From Bin95 sp965220855 (GTDB lineage: Bacteria > Pseudomonadota > Alphaproteobacteria > Bin95), in assembly GCA_965220855.1 (NCBI GenBank), contig CBDCQY010000001.1:2294001-2358000 (forward strand): DNA of 64,000 nt. Direction: 5' to 3'. A program made the translations under genes and the position numbers. Under the pieces are notes generated by a model. The model was not told the DNA's origin. It saw only the letters and a program-made list of their open reading frames with translations, and did no database searches. Below are positions 51,550 through 60,426 of this stretch, in pieces (the first letter of the stretch is position 1; each line of letters begins with the position of its first letter).

Positions 51550-52566
51550 ATGCAGTTCGGCCTGATGACGCGCGGCCAGTATGAGCGCGGCGACGACATG
51601 CAGCAGCGCTTCGCGGAACTGACGGAACAGGTGCGCACGGCCGACCGGCTGGGCTTCGCCTCGCTCACCAAAGGCTCGCACTACAGCGCATATCCCTATC
51701 AGGACTTCCAGCAGCTGCCCTATCTCACCCGGATGATGGCCGAAGCGCCGAACTTGCGCCTCAACGCCGGCATCATCCTGCTGCCGCTGCACAAGCCGCT
51801 CGATCTGGCGGAGCAGCTCGCGACCATGGATGTGATGTCGGGCGGGCGGATGATCATGGGCGTCGGCCTCGGCTACCGGGATGTCGAGTTCGAGGCGTTC
51901 GGCGCGCCCCGCTCGGAGCGCATCCGGCGCTTCGAGGAGAATCTCGCAGCCATCAAGCGGCTGTGGACCGAGGAGACCGTCACCATGGCGGGCTCGCACT
52001 TCACCCTCCAGGAAGCCTCCTGCCCGACGCGCCCGGTGCAGAAACCCTGGCCGCCGATCTGGGTCGGAGCCAACGCCGACAGCGCGATCCGGCGCGCCGC
52101 CCGCATCGGCGACTGCTGGTATATCAACCCCCATAACCGCATCTCCACCATCCTCGACCAGATGGAGGTCTATCGCCGCGCGCTCGACGCGCTCGACAAG
52201 CCGATGCCCAAGGAGTTGCCGATCCGGCGCGAGGTGTTCGTCGCCGACAGCCGGGAGGAAGCCGTGCGGCTCTGCGGGGCGCAGCTGGCGGGCAAATACG
52301 CCGTCTATGCCGCCTGGGGCCAGGACAAGGCGATGCCGGCGAGCGATGCGGACCTGACGGCCGGCTTCGACGACCTCGCCCATGACCGGTTCCTGATCGG
52401 CTCGGCCGACGAGGTGGCGGAGCAGATGATCGCGCTCGCGCGCAAGACCGGCGTCAACCATATCGTGATGAGCGTCCAGTGGTCCGGCATGTCGCAGGCG
52501 CTGACGCTGGAGGTGCTGCACCGGCTCGCCGAAGAGGTCTTCCCCAGGGTGCGCCAGGGCCTCTGA
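51550..52566 (+). CDS. LLM class flavin-dependent oxidoreductase, copy 2
   Basis: This 338-residue luciferase-like monooxygenase is a tandem paralogue of the preceding gene and can be aligned over its full length (KPLDLAEQLATMDVMSGGRMIMGVGLGYRDVEFEAFGAPRSERI against KPLEIAEQAAAIDLFTGGRFILGVGIGYREVEFKAFGTAQRERV). Both retain the flavin-binding glycines and the AWGQDKAMP segment. Differences cluster in the N-terminal substrate-side loops (KGSHYSAYPYQDF against KSCHYSSSPWQEI), suggesting related but different substrates. Confidence 0.92.
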   Translation: MQFGLMTRGQYERGDDMQQRFAELTEQVRTADRLGFASLTKGSHYSAYPYQDFQQLPYLTRMMAEAPNLRLNAGIILLPLHKPLDLAEQLATMDVMSGGRMIMGVGLGYRDVEFEAFGAPRSERIRRFEENLAAIKRLWTEETVTMAGSHFTLQEASCPTRPVQKPWPPIWVGANADSAIRRAARIGDCWYINPHNRISTILDQMEVYRRALDALDKPMPKELPIRREVFVADSREEAVRLCGAQLAGKYAVYAAWGQDKAMPASDADLTAGFDDLAHDRFLIGSADEVAEQMIALARKTGVNHIVMSVQWSGMSQALTLEVLHRLAEEVFPRVRQGL

Positions 52567-52577
52567 GGGGCCGGCCT

Positions 52578-52958
52578 TCAGTCCACGGCGATCAGCGCGG
52601 CGGCGACCCGGCGATCCTCGGCCATGAGCACGTTATAGGTGCGGCAGGCGGCGCCGGTGTCCATGGCGTCGGCCACCATGCCCCGGGCCCGGAGCGCCTC
52701 GCGCAGCGCCTTCGGCAGCAGTTCCGCGCGAGGCCCGCAGCCGATCAGCAGGATTTCCGGCGCATCCCCCTCCTCGCCGAGCGGGGCGAAGCTCTCCAGC
52801 GTCAGCTCGCGGAAATGCGCAACGGGCCAGGCGGCCGTCCGGTCCGGGCGCAGCAGCACCGAGCCGCTCCAATAGACGCCCGAGATGCGGAAGCGGCCCT
52901 CGCCATAACGCTCCACAAGCTGCCGTCCCTGGGGGACGACCGGGCCGATATCGACCAT
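52578..52958 (-). CDS. Mth938-like domain protein (DUF498)
   Basis: This 126-residue protein has the Mth938/NDUFAF3 fold: GRFRISGVYWSGSVLLRPDRTAAWPVAHFREL, EILLIGCGPRAELLPKALREALRARGMVADAMDTGAACRTYNVLMAEDRRVAAALI. The human homologue NDUFAF3 assists complex I assembly; in alphaproteobacteria the gene commonly follows secF. ATG overlaps the secF stop. It is the last gene of the yajC-secD-secF cluster. Confidence 0.93.
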   Translation of the reverse strand: MVDIGPVVPQGRQLVERYGEGRFRISGVYWSGSVLLRPDRTAAWPVAHFRELTLESFAPLGEEGDAPEILLIGCGPRAELLPKALREALRARGMVADAMDTGAACRTYNVLMAEDRRVAAALIAVD

Positions 52959-53905
52959 CAGTCGCCGAGCGAGCGGGCGACTTCCGCGTCGTCGGGCAAC
53001 CGGTCGCGCTCGCCCGGACGCACGCCCATCCACAGCAGGGTGGCCGAGGCGATCCAGATGGACGAATAGGTGCCGATCAGCACGCCCCAGATCATGGCGA
53101 AGGCGAAGTCGCGGATCACCTCGCCGCCGAGGAAGAACAGCGACAGCAGCGCCAGCAGGGTGGTGACCGAGGTCATCACCGTGCGCGACAGCGTTTCGTT
53201 GACCGAGCGGTTCAGCAGGTCGATCATCGGCAGGGTCTTGTAGCGGCGCAGATTCTCCCGCACCCGGTCGAACACCACCACCGTGTCGTTGATGGAGTAG
53301 CCGGCGATGGTGAGCACGGCGGCTACGGTGGCCAGATTGAACTCGAGCTGCAGGATCGAGAAGATGCCGATGGTGGTGATCACATCGTGCGCGAGCGCCA
53401 GCACCGCGCCGACGCCGAACTGCCATTCGAAGCGGAACCAGATATAGGCCATGATCGCCAGCAGCGCGAGGGCGACCGAAATGGCGCCGGCCTGGATCAG
53501 TTCGCCGCCGACCTTCGGCCCGACCACCTCGACCCGGCGATATTCCTCCACCATGTCGCCCAGCGCCTGCTTGACCGCGGCGACCGAGGCCTGCTGGGCG
53601 GCGTCGCCGCCGGGCTGCTGCTGCACCCGGATCAGCACATCCGTCGGCTGGCCGAACTCCTGCAGGCCGATCTCGCCGAGGTCGAGGCCGGAGAGCGTGC
53701 TGCGCATGGCGCCGATGTCGGCGGCCTCCTTGGTGCGCACCTCGATCAGCGTGCCGCCGATGAAGTCGATGCCGAAATTCAGCCCCTGCGCGCCCAGCGA
53801 CACGGCCGAGACCAGCAGCAGCAGGATGGAGACGACATAGGCCCGCTTGCGCAGCGCGAGGAAACGCACATTGGTGTCCGGCGGGATCAGTCGGAGCGGT
53901 CGCAT
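52958..53905 (-). CDS. secF: Protein translocase subunit SecF
   Basis: SecF (315 residues) works with SecD to pull exported proteins to the periplasmic side using the proton gradient. It has six membrane helices, the first at about residues 24-44, followed by the periplasmic segment with the signature GIDFIGGTLIEVR and the cytoplasm-facing YSINDTVVVFDRVREN (TM4-5). TLPMIDLLNRSVNETLSRTVMTSVTTLLALLSLFFLGG completes the conserved core. It is co-transcribed with secD twelve bases upstream. Confidence 0.97.
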   Translation of the reverse strand: MRPLRLIPPDTNVRFLALRKRAYVVSILLLLVSAVSLGAQGLNFGIDFIGGTLIEVRTKEAADIGAMRSTLSGLDLGEIGLQEFGQPTDVLIRVQQQPGGDAAQQASVAAVKQALGDMVEEYRRVEVVGPKVGGELIQAGAISVALALLAIMAYIWFRFEWQFGVGAVLALAHDVITTIGIFSILQLEFNLATVAAVLTIAGYSINDTVVVFDRVRENLRRYKTLPMIDLLNRSVNETLSRTVMTSVTTLLALLSLFFLGGEVIRDFAFAMIWGVLIGTYSSIWIASATLLWMGVRPGERDRLPDDAEVARSLGD

Positions 53906-53917
53906 CGTCGTCGGTCC

Positions 53918-55480
53918 TCAGATCGGCAAGGCTTGCGGCCGCCGGCGGCGGACCCAGAGCACCACCATGAGCCGCGTGACCCAGATCGCCGTGAACATCG
54001 AGGTCATGATGCCGATCGCCAGCGTGACGGCGAAGCCCTTGATCGGGCCGGAGCCGAACCAGAAGAGCAGCGCGGCGGCGATCAGGGTGGTGAGATTGGC
54101 GTCGATGATGGTGCGCAGCGCCCGGTCGTAGCCGGCGTCGATGGCGCCGATGACGCCGCGCCCGACCCGCGCCTCCTCGCGGATGCGCTCGAAGATCAGC
54201 ACATTGGCGTCCACCGCCATGCCGATGGTGAGCACGATGCCGGCGATGCCCGGCAGGGTGAGCGTCGCCTGCAGCAGCGAGAGCGCGCCGAAGATCAGCG
54301 CCATGTTGAACATGAGCGCCACATTCGCCATCACGCCGAACAGGCCGTAGGCCAGCCCCATGAACACGAGCACCGCCACCATGCCGATGACGCTCGCGGC
54401 CTTGCCGGCGTCGATCGAATCCTGGCCGAGGCCCGGTCCGACGGTGCGCTCCTCCAGATAGATCAGCGGGGCCGGCAGCGCGCCGGCGCGCAGCAACAGC
54501 GCCAGGTTCTGCGCCTCCGCCATGGAGAACGAGCCGGAGATGATGCCGCTGCCGCCCAGGATCGGCTCGCGGATCACCGGCGCGCTGATCACCTCATTGT
54601 CGAGCACCACCGCCAGCGGCCGGCCGACATGATCGCCGGTGGTGCGCCCGAACTGGCGCGCGCCCACCGAGTCGAAGCGGAAGCTGACCACCGGCTGGCC
54701 GTCCTGGAAGGTCTGCTGCGCATCGACCAGCCGTTCGCCGGAGACCCTGACGCGCTTCTCCACCAGATAGTCGCGCTCCTGCTCCTGGGCGTCGGTTCCC
54801 TTGAGCCAGCGGGCGCCGGGCGGGGCGCTTTCCGAGGGCGCGGCGTTGCGCTGGTCCAGCAGGTGGAAGGTGAGCTTGGCGGTCTGCGTCAGCAGCGCCT
54901 TGATGGTGTCGGGGTCATCGACGCCCGGCAGCTGCACGATGATGCGGTCGGCGCCCTGGCGCTGGATGGTGGGCTCGCGCAGGCCGAGCTCGTTCAGCCG
55001 GATGCGCAGGATTTCCAGCGTCTGCTCGACGGCCCCGCTGGCCATGCTGACCACGACTTCCGGCGGATAGGCGAGGCGCCCGGCGCCGCTCTCGTCCAGC
55101 TCGATCGACACCTGGGCGTCGCGCTCGGCGATCAGCGCGCGGGCGCGTTCGGCCTCGGCCGGCTCGCGGAGCGCAAACACCACCGCCTCGCCGCGCACGC
55201 CGAGGCCGCGATAACCGATGCGCGCGTCGCGCAGGCTGCGGCGCACCGTGTCCTCCACGGCCTCCAGCCGCTCGGTCAGCACCGCCGCCGTCTGCACCTC
55301 GATCAGCAGATGCGCGCCGCCCTGCAGGTCGAGGCCGAGATTGACGGTCTTGTGCGGGATCCAGCCCGGCAGGTCGGAGGCGGGCGCGCCCGAGCGCCAG
55401 AAGTTCGGCGACGCGTAGATCAGGCCCAGCAGACAGACCGCCAGAATGGCGACGATCTTCCACCTGGCGAAGTAGAGCAT
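53918..55480 (-). CDS. secD: Protein translocase subunit SecD
   Basis: SecD (520 residues) is the large periplasmic partner of SecF. The first helix (WKIVAILAVCLLGLIYASP) is followed by the P1 region with NLGLDLQGGAHLLIEV, and the C-terminal five-helix domain contains IGMAVDANVLIFERIREE. The P1 head domain (residues 50-310) is intact. Start at ATG 55480, six bases from the yajC stop. Confidence 0.97.
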   Translation of the reverse strand: MLYFARWKIVAILAVCLLGLIYASPNFWRSGAPASDLPGWIPHKTVNLGLDLQGGAHLLIEVQTAAVLTERLEAVEDTVRRSLRDARIGYRGLGVRGEAVVFALREPAEAERARALIAERDAQVSIELDESGAGRLAYPPEVVVSMASGAVEQTLEILRIRLNELGLREPTIQRQGADRIIVQLPGVDDPDTIKALLTQTAKLTFHLLDQRNAAPSESAPPGARWLKGTDAQEQERDYLVEKRVRVSGERLVDAQQTFQDGQPVVSFRFDSVGARQFGRTTGDHVGRPLAVVLDNEVISAPVIREPILGGSGIISGSFSMAEAQNLALLLRAGALPAPLIYLEERTVGPGLGQDSIDAGKAASVIGMVAVLVFMGLAYGLFGVMANVALMFNMALIFGALSLLQATLTLPGIAGIVLTIGMAVDANVLIFERIREEARVGRGVIGAIDAGYDRALRTIIDANLTTLIAAALLFWFGSGPIKGFAVTLAIGIMTSMFTAIWVTRLMVVLWVRRRRPQALPI

Positions 55481-55486
55481 CGCCCG

Positions 55487-55882
55487 TCAGTTGCGTTTCG
55501 GGCGGCCGAACAGGCTGCCGAGGCCGCCTCCGCCGGCGCCCCGGTCCTCATTGGCGGCGGCCGCGGCCTGCGCCGCAGAGGGCTTCACCAGCACATCGGT
55601 GATCTGCGAGCGCACCATGCGCACGCGCACGCCGTCGGCGATCTCGACCAGCACTTCCTGCTCGTTGGTCACGCGCGCCACCACGCCCATGATGCCGCCG
55701 GCGGTGACCACCTTGTCGCCGCGCTTCAGCGCCGCCACCAGTTCGCGATGCGCCTTGGCCTTCTTCTGCTGGGGGCGGATCAGCAGAAAATAGAACACGA
55801 CGAAAATGAGCACGATCGGCAGCAGGCCGGTGATCATGTCGCCGCCGCCGCCCGACTGCGCATAGGCCGGTGAAATCAGCAT
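55487..55882 (-). CDS. yajC: Sec translocon accessory subunit YajC
   Basis: YajC (131 residues) has a single membrane helix (residues 16-37, MITGLLPIVLIFVVFYFLLIR) and the family motif RPQQKKAKAHRELVAALKRGDKVVTAGGIMGVVARV. It forms part of the SecDF-YajC complex. The tail of about 30 residues (SAAQAAAAANEDRGAGGGGLGSLFGRPKRN) is low-complexity. It is the first gene of this operon. Confidence 0.96.
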   Translation of the reverse strand: MLISPAYAQSGGGGDMITGLLPIVLIFVVFYFLLIRPQQKKAKAHRELVAALKRGDKVVTAGGIMGVVARVTNEQEVLVEIADGVRVRMVRSQITDVLVKPSAAQAAAAANEDRGAGGGGLGSLFGRPKRN

Positions 55883-55914
55883 GGTGGTGAGGCCCCTTCG
55901 GTCCAGGACGCGCG

Positions 55915-55942
55915 ACTATAGCGCCCGCTTCTGCCCGCGCAA
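55915..55942 (-). promoter_or_regulatory. Promoter of yajC-secD-secF-Mth938
   Basis: On the minus strand TTGCGC (55937-55942) and TATAGT (55915-55920) are separated by 16 bases, about 35 bases ahead of the yajC start codon. Confidence 0.55.
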
Positions 55943-55976
55943 GCGCTGCGGGGGAGTGCGTTTCGCCGCAATGCGG

Positions 55977-56399
55977 TCAGACGCCGAGGCTGCGCAGCGA
56001 CTGTATCGAGCGGATGCCCCGGATGTTCTTTCGGGCGAGCCGGCCGTCATTGGTGACGAAGACGTCGGCGCCGGCCAGCGCCGCGCAGGCGAGCTGGATG
56101 GCGTCCGGCGCCTGGATCGACCGGTCGCGGCGAATCTCCGCAAAGCGCGGCGCGGCGCGCAGGTCGAAGGGCAGCACCGTCGCATAGGTTTGCAGCATCC
56201 GTTCGTAGTAGCGCGCGAGCGGGACATTCCCGGCCGCCATCGGCCCGACCAGGAGTTCGCCGAGTGTCATGGCGGAGGTAAGCAATTCGTCGCCGCGCTC
56301 GAACATTCGATCCAGCAAGTTCGCAACCTGCGTCACATGCTGGCCCCGACCTTCCACCAGATAGATGAAAAGGTTGGTGTCCCAGAAGATGCGGGTCAA
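55977..56399 (-). CDS. PIN domain ribonuclease (VapC-like toxin)
   Basis: This 140-residue PIN-domain protein has the acidic residues expected of VapC-type RNases: D7 (RIFWDTNLFIYLVEG), E48 (TLGELLVG), D98 (APDAIQLACAAL) and the aspartate in FVTNDGRL. VapC toxins cut tRNA or rRNA and are normally neutralised by a small DNA-binding antitoxin upstream. Here the upstream partner is a larger 163-residue protein overlapping by four bases. This is a single-strand pair with its own promoter. Confidence 0.87.
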   Translation of the reverse strand: MTRIFWDTNLFIYLVEGRGQHVTQVANLLDRMFERGDELLTSAMTLGELLVGPMAAGNVPLARYYERMLQTYATVLPFDLRAAPRFAEIRRDRSIQAPDAIQLACAALAGADVFVTNDGRLARKNIRGIRSIQSLRSLGV

Positions 56400-56887
56400 C
56401 GCCAGCCCTGCCGCAGCTGCCGGACATACTCATCCGGGTCCACACCCCTCCATATATCCTTGCCCAGACCTCGCAGGGCGAGCAGCGGGTGACGGCCATG
56501 AGCGCCCTCGATCGCATAGTCGCGGCGATACCAGCCGACCAGATCGCGAAAGGCCGCCGGGATCCCCTCGATCTCGGGCAGATATTTGCCGGTTAGACGA
56601 AGCGCATGGCAGGGGTCGCCCGGCCGGTAGAGGCGGCGGCGGCCCTTGCCGGTCTCCACCAGCATCCGGTGCCGGGCCGGATTGGGCGGCCGGTTGGCGA
56701 CGCAATGCAGATAGACATGCGTCGGCAGGCCGGGCCGGAGCGGCCCGCCCACCTTCTCGGCCTCCGCCTTCGCGACGATCTCGCGGATGGTGAAGTCGGT
56801 CCGGTCGGGATGCATGCGGTGCAGCAGCGCCGTCGCAATCCAGACCTCGTCGGCTACTCGAAGTCGGTACATGTCGAATTCGTCCAT
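56396..56887 (-). CDS. Conserved protein of unknown family, likely antitoxin-like partner of PIN protein
   Basis: I do not recognise a named domain, though I have an impression of related sequences upstream of PIN genes elsewhere. The 163-residue product begins MDEFDMYRLRVADEVWIATALLHRMHPDRTDFTIREIVAKAEAEKVGGPLRPGLPTHVYLHCVANRPPNPARHRMLVE, a pattern that suggests an N-terminal winged-helix-like DNA-binding fold, followed by TGKGRRRLYRPGDPCHALR and a C-terminal PIN-proximal region. Much larger than the usual VapB. I place the start at 56887, because the promoter at 56905-56933 lies downstream of the ATG at 56914. Confidence 0.7.
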   Translation of the reverse strand: MDEFDMYRLRVADEVWIATALLHRMHPDRTDFTIREIVAKAEAEKVGGPLRPGLPTHVYLHCVANRPPNPARHRMLVETGKGRRRLYRPGDPCHALRLTGKYLPEIEGIPAAFRDLVGWYRRDYAIEGAHGRHPLLALRGLGKDIWRGVDPDEYVRQLRQGWR

Positions 56888-56904
56888 AACGGTCCAGAGA
56901 CGCC

Positions 56905-56933
56905 ATAGTGGCAAAGATTATAAACACCGTCAA
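56905..56933 (-). promoter_or_regulatory. Promoter of the PIN toxin-antitoxin-like pair
   Basis: On the minus strand TTGACG (56928-56933) is separated by 17 bases from CACTAT (56905-56910). The transcript would start near 56898, which fixes the start codon of the first gene at 56887. Confidence 0.5.
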
Positions 56934-56949
56934 GCCCGCTCGCGCGCGT

Positions 56950-57930
56950 TTATCCGGTGTCGCGCGCCATTCGGCGGCGCCAGAGGTCCTCCAGGCTGCC
57001 GAGGATGCCCTTGGGCAGGAAGATGATGAACAGCACCAGCGCCACGCCGTAGATGGCGTTGTCGAGGCCGACCGCGTCGGTGCCGATATGGATGCGCAGC
57101 ATTTCCGCCAGCAGGAGGGTGATGACCGCGCCGAAGGTCGGGCCGAACTGGCTGAACACGCCGCCCGCCACCACGGCGAACACGATCTGCAGCGAGATGC
57201 CGATGCCGCTCACCGTGTCGGGCGAGACGAACATCTGATATTGCACATACATGGCCCCGCCGAAGGCGGTCATCACCGCCGAGAGCATGGTGATCTTGAG
57301 CTTCTCGCGCGTCACGTTGACGCCGGCGGCGGCCGCGCTGTCCTCGTCCTCGCTCACCGCGTCGAGCGCGTGGCGCGCCATGGAGCGGTCCACCGCCCGC
57401 CAGACCAGCAGCCCCAGCAGCCAGAAGCCCAGGAAGATCAGGAACCAGGTTTCCTTGTCCTCGAACTGCAGCGCGATATAGCCGGGCGTGCCGTCATTGC
57501 CCTTGGGCGTGGGCGTGAAGCCGAGCGAGCCGCCGGTATGGTCGCGCGTGGCGATCACCGTCTGGCGCACGACTTCGGTCAGCGCCAGCGTGACCAGCGC
57601 GAAATAATGCCCGGTGATGCGGAAGCGGAAGCAGGGATAGCCCACCAGCAGCGCCAGCAGCGCCGCCAGCAACATGGCGATCGGGATGCCGAGCCAGGGC
57701 GTCATGCCGGCATAGTTCCACAGGAGCGCAGTCGCATAGGCGCCGACGCCCATGAAGGCGCCATGCCCGAGCGACACCAGCCCGAAGCGGCCCATCAGCG
57801 ACCAGCCGGTATAGGTGAACGACCAGATCAGGATGACGATCATGATGTGCAGCGGGTAGGACGGTATGCCCACCAGCGCCGCCACCGCCAGCGCCGCCGC
57901 GAGGACGACTGGCAGGAGGAGGCTGTTCAT
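56950..57930 (-). CDS. livM: Branched-chain amino acid ABC transporter permease (LivM)
   Basis: This 326-residue inner membrane permease is the second permease of a branched-chain amino acid (or amide/urea-like) importer. It has the LivM signature GRFGLVSLGHGAFMGVGAYATALL, the EAA-like region and about ten helices. GNDGTPGYIALQFEDKETWF is a periplasmic loop. Start at ATG 57930, overlapping the livH stop (ATGA). Last gene of the operon. Confidence 0.93.
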   Translation of the reverse strand: MNSLLLPVVLAAALAVAALVGIPSYPLHIMIVILIWSFTYTGWSLMGRFGLVSLGHGAFMGVGAYATALLWNYAGMTPWLGIPIAMLLAALLALLVGYPCFRFRITGHYFALVTLALTEVVRQTVIATRDHTGGSLGFTPTPKGNDGTPGYIALQFEDKETWFLIFLGFWLLGLLVWRAVDRSMARHALDAVSEDEDSAAAAGVNVTREKLKITMLSAVMTAFGGAMYVQYQMFVSPDTVSGIGISLQIVFAVVAGGVFSQFGPTFGAVITLLLAEMLRIHIGTDAVGLDNAIYGVALVLFIIFLPKGILGSLEDLWRRRMARDTG

Positions 57931-58901
57931 GACCGCCTCCCCATGATGCCTTCGGGGCGCATGAACATCATCACGATGAAGAACACGAAGGCGAACACAT
58001 AGCCCCATTCCAGATCGAAGTGATAGCCGCCAAGCGCGATCAGCTCCGAGAAGATGAAGGCCGCGATGAAGCCGCCGACCATGTTGCCGAGCCCGCCCAG
58101 CACGCAGATCATGAAGGTGATCGGCCCGAAGCTCAGCCCGACGAAGGGGTGCACATCGTATTGCAGCACCAGCAGGCAGGCGGCGAGGCCGGCCAGCCCC
58201 CCGCCGATGGCGCTGGAGATGAGGTAGAGCCGGCCCTGGGCCGCGCCCATGAGCGTCATGATCTCGCGGTCCTGGCTGATGGCGCGGATCGCCGTGCCCA
58301 TGAAGGTGCGCGTCAGGAAGAGATAGAGGAACGCCACCGAGACCGCCGCCACCAGGAAGGCCGCCAGCCGCGACCAGGAGATGTAGATGTCCTCGGTGAG
58401 CGGAAAGGAGCCGAGCGAGACGCCCAGATTGCGGAAGTCGATGCCGAAGGCGAGCGTCGCCACGCTCTGGAAGAAGAACAGCAGCCCGCCGGTCGCCAGC
58501 AGCTGGTTGATCGGCTGCGCGTCGAGCAGGTGGCGGATGACCAGCTCATGCACGCCATAGCCGATGGCGGCGGTGATCAGGATGCCGACCGGCATGGCCA
58601 GCAGCAGCGGCACGTCATAGACGCTGTGCAGATAGTAGATGCCGTACATGCCGAGCATCACGATCTCGGCGTAGCAGATCCACACCACATCCACGACGCC
58701 GAAGATCAGGTTGAGCCCGAGCGAGAGCAGCGCCAGCACGCCGCCCAGCAGCAGGCCGTTGATCATCGCCTCGTAGAGAAAGACATCCGTGAACGCGAAT
58801 TCGACATCGCCCTCGCGGATCAGCGCCGGCAGATAGGCGAGGCTGACGAAGATCGCCGCAGCGATCAGGATCAGCCAGACGCGGGTGTCGATCCTTGCCA
58901 T
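57927..58901 (-). CDS. livH: Branched-chain amino acid ABC transporter permease (LivH)
   Basis: This 324-residue permease has the LivH pattern YEAMINGLLLGGVLALLSLGLNLIFGVVDVVWICYAEIVMLGMYGIYYL and GTAIRAISQDREIMTLMGAAQGRLYLISSAIGGGLAGLAACLL. It pairs with LivM to form the channel. It lies 25 bases after livF and overlaps livM by four bases. Confidence 0.94.
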   Translation of the reverse strand: MARIDTRVWLILIAAAIFVSLAYLPALIREGDVEFAFTDVFLYEAMINGLLLGGVLALLSLGLNLIFGVVDVVWICYAEIVMLGMYGIYYLHSVYDVPLLLAMPVGILITAAIGYGVHELVIRHLLDAQPINQLLATGGLLFFFQSVATLAFGIDFRNLGVSLGSFPLTEDIYISWSRLAAFLVAAVSVAFLYLFLTRTFMGTAIRAISQDREIMTLMGAAQGRLYLISSAIGGGLAGLAACLLVLQYDVHPFVGLSFGPITFMICVLGGLGNMVGGFIAAFIFSELIALGGYHFDLEWGYVFAFVFFIVMMFMRPEGIMGRRS

Positions 58902-58926
58902 TCCCTTCCCTTCCCGCCGGCCTCAC

Positions 58927-59631
58927 TCAGAGGCCCATATAGAGGCGGCGGATCTCGTCGCTGGCCGCGAGTTCGCCCGCAGCCCCGCTCATGCGGATCG
59001 AGCCGGCCTCCAGCACATAGGCGCGATCGACCACGCGCAGCACCTGCTGCACGTTCTGCTCCACGATCAGCACGGTCAGCGCCTGGTCGCGGATGACCCG
59101 CACCAGCTCGAAGATGCGCTGCACGATCACCGGGGCCAGGCCGGCGGAAGGCTCGTCCAGCAGCAGCAGCTTGGGCTTGCTCATCAGCGCGCGGCCGATG
59201 GCGCACATCTGCTGCTCGCCGCCGGAGAGCGTGCCGGCCAGCTGGTTGCGCCGCTCCTTCATGCGCGGGAAGAGCTCATAGACGAACTCCAGCCGCTCGG
59301 CGAAGCCGGCGCGCGCGGCCGGCATGAAGGCGCCCATGCGCAGATTGTCCTCCACCGTCATGCGCGCGAACAGGCGCCGATTCTCCGGCACATGCGCGAT
59401 GCCGAGCTCGACGATGCGGTGCGGCGGCGTGCGCACCAGATCCCGGCCTTCCATCTCCATGCTGCCGGCGCGCGCCGGGATGAGGCCGGAGACGACGCGC
59501 ATCAGCGTGGTCTTGCCGGCCCCGTTCGGGCCGATCACCGCCACCGCCTCGCCGGCCTTGACCTCCAGCGTGCAGCCGAACAGCGCCTGAAAGCTGCCAT
59601 AGCCGGCATCGACCCGATCGAGCGTCAGCAT
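58927..59631 (-). CDS. livF: Branched-chain amino acid ABC transporter ATPase (LivF)
   Basis: This 234-residue ATPase has Walker A GPNGAGKT, the signature LSGGEQQMCAIGRALMSKPKLLLLDEPSAGLAP and the LivF-specific DRVDAGYGSFQALFG. I chose ATG 59631 (MLTLDRVDAGYG); the earlier ATG at 59670 lies inside livG. Ten bases separate it from livG. Confidence 0.94.
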   Translation of the reverse strand: MLTLDRVDAGYGSFQALFGCTLEVKAGEAVAVIGPNGAGKTTLMRVVSGLIPARAGSMEMEGRDLVRTPPHRIVELGIAHVPENRRLFARMTVEDNLRMGAFMPAARAGFAERLEFVYELFPRMKERRNQLAGTLSGGEQQMCAIGRALMSKPKLLLLDEPSAGLAPVIVQRIFELVRVIRDQALTVLIVEQNVQQVLRVVDRAYVLEAGSIRMSGAAGELAASDEIRRLYMGL

Positions 59632-59641
59632 GGGATGTCCC

Positions 59642-60391
59642 TCACGCCTCGCCGCCGGCGGGGCCGACATCGACCGCGTCGGCGCCCAGATAGACCTCGA
59701 TCACGCGCGGGTCGTTGACGACCTCCGCCGGCGCGCCCTCGGCGATCTTCTCGCCATGGTCGAGCACCATCACCCGATCGACCACGCGCATCAGCACGCC
59801 CATGATGTGCTCCACCCAGATGATGGTGACGCCCATGTCGCGGCGGATGCGGCCCAGCATGTCGGCGGCCTGGTCCATCTCGCTGTCGTCGAGGCCGCCC
59901 AAGCTCTCGTCCGCCAGCAGCAGCCGAGGGCGGGTGGCGAGCGCCTTGGCGAGCTCCAGCTTCTTGAGGCCGGCGGCGCCCAGGCTGTCCGTCTGCGCGC
60001 CCGGGTCGCTCGGCAGGCCCACCATGTCGAGCGCTTCCTCCGCCGCCGTCCAGGCGTCCCGGCGGCTCGCCCCGTCCTGGCCGTAATAGCCGGCGAGCGC
60101 GGCGTTCTCCAGGATCGAGAGGCGCCGGAAGGGGCGCGGGATCTGGAAGGTGCGGCCGACGCCGAGATGCGTGATGCGGTGCGGCGCGAGCCCGCCGAGC
60201 TCCCGGCCCTCGAAGCGGATCGAGCCCGCGCTCGGCGGCAAGGCCCCGGCGAGCATGTTGAAGATCGTGCTCTTGCCGGAGCCGTTCGGCCCGATCAGCC
60301 CGAGGATCTCCCCCTGCTCGACCGCGAAGGAGACATCGTTCACGGCCGTGAAGCCGCCGAAATGCTTGACGAGATGCTCGACGGCCAGCAT
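59642..60391 (-). CDS. livG: Branched-chain amino acid ABC transporter ATPase (LivG)
   Basis: This 249-residue ATPase has Walker A GPNGSGKS, the LivG-specific HLGVGRTFQIPRPFRRLSILENAALAGYYG, the family loop LGAAGLKKLELAKALATRPRLLLADESLGGLD (with S in place of the usual P in DEP), and VEHIMGVLMRVVDRVMVLDHG. The DES substitution in Walker B leaves the catalytic glutamate in place. Start at ATG 60391. Confidence 0.93.
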   Translation of the reverse strand: MLAVEHLVKHFGGFTAVNDVSFAVEQGEILGLIGPNGSGKSTIFNMLAGALPPSAGSIRFEGRELGGLAPHRITHLGVGRTFQIPRPFRRLSILENAALAGYYGQDGASRRDAWTAAEEALDMVGLPSDPGAQTDSLGAAGLKKLELAKALATRPRLLLADESLGGLDDSEMDQAADMLGRIRRDMGVTIIWVEHIMGVLMRVVDRVMVLDHGEKIAEGAPAEVVNDPRVIEVYLGADAVDVGPAGGEA

Positions 60392-60426
60392 GGCCCCGCG
60401 CCCTTCCCTTTCCTGCCGCAAGGCGT

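Noticed and set aside
53387..55873. An 828-codon plus-strand frame opposite secD and secF
   Set aside because: The minus strand encodes SecD, SecF and YajC beyond doubt; the plus frame is histidine- and arginine-rich shadow.
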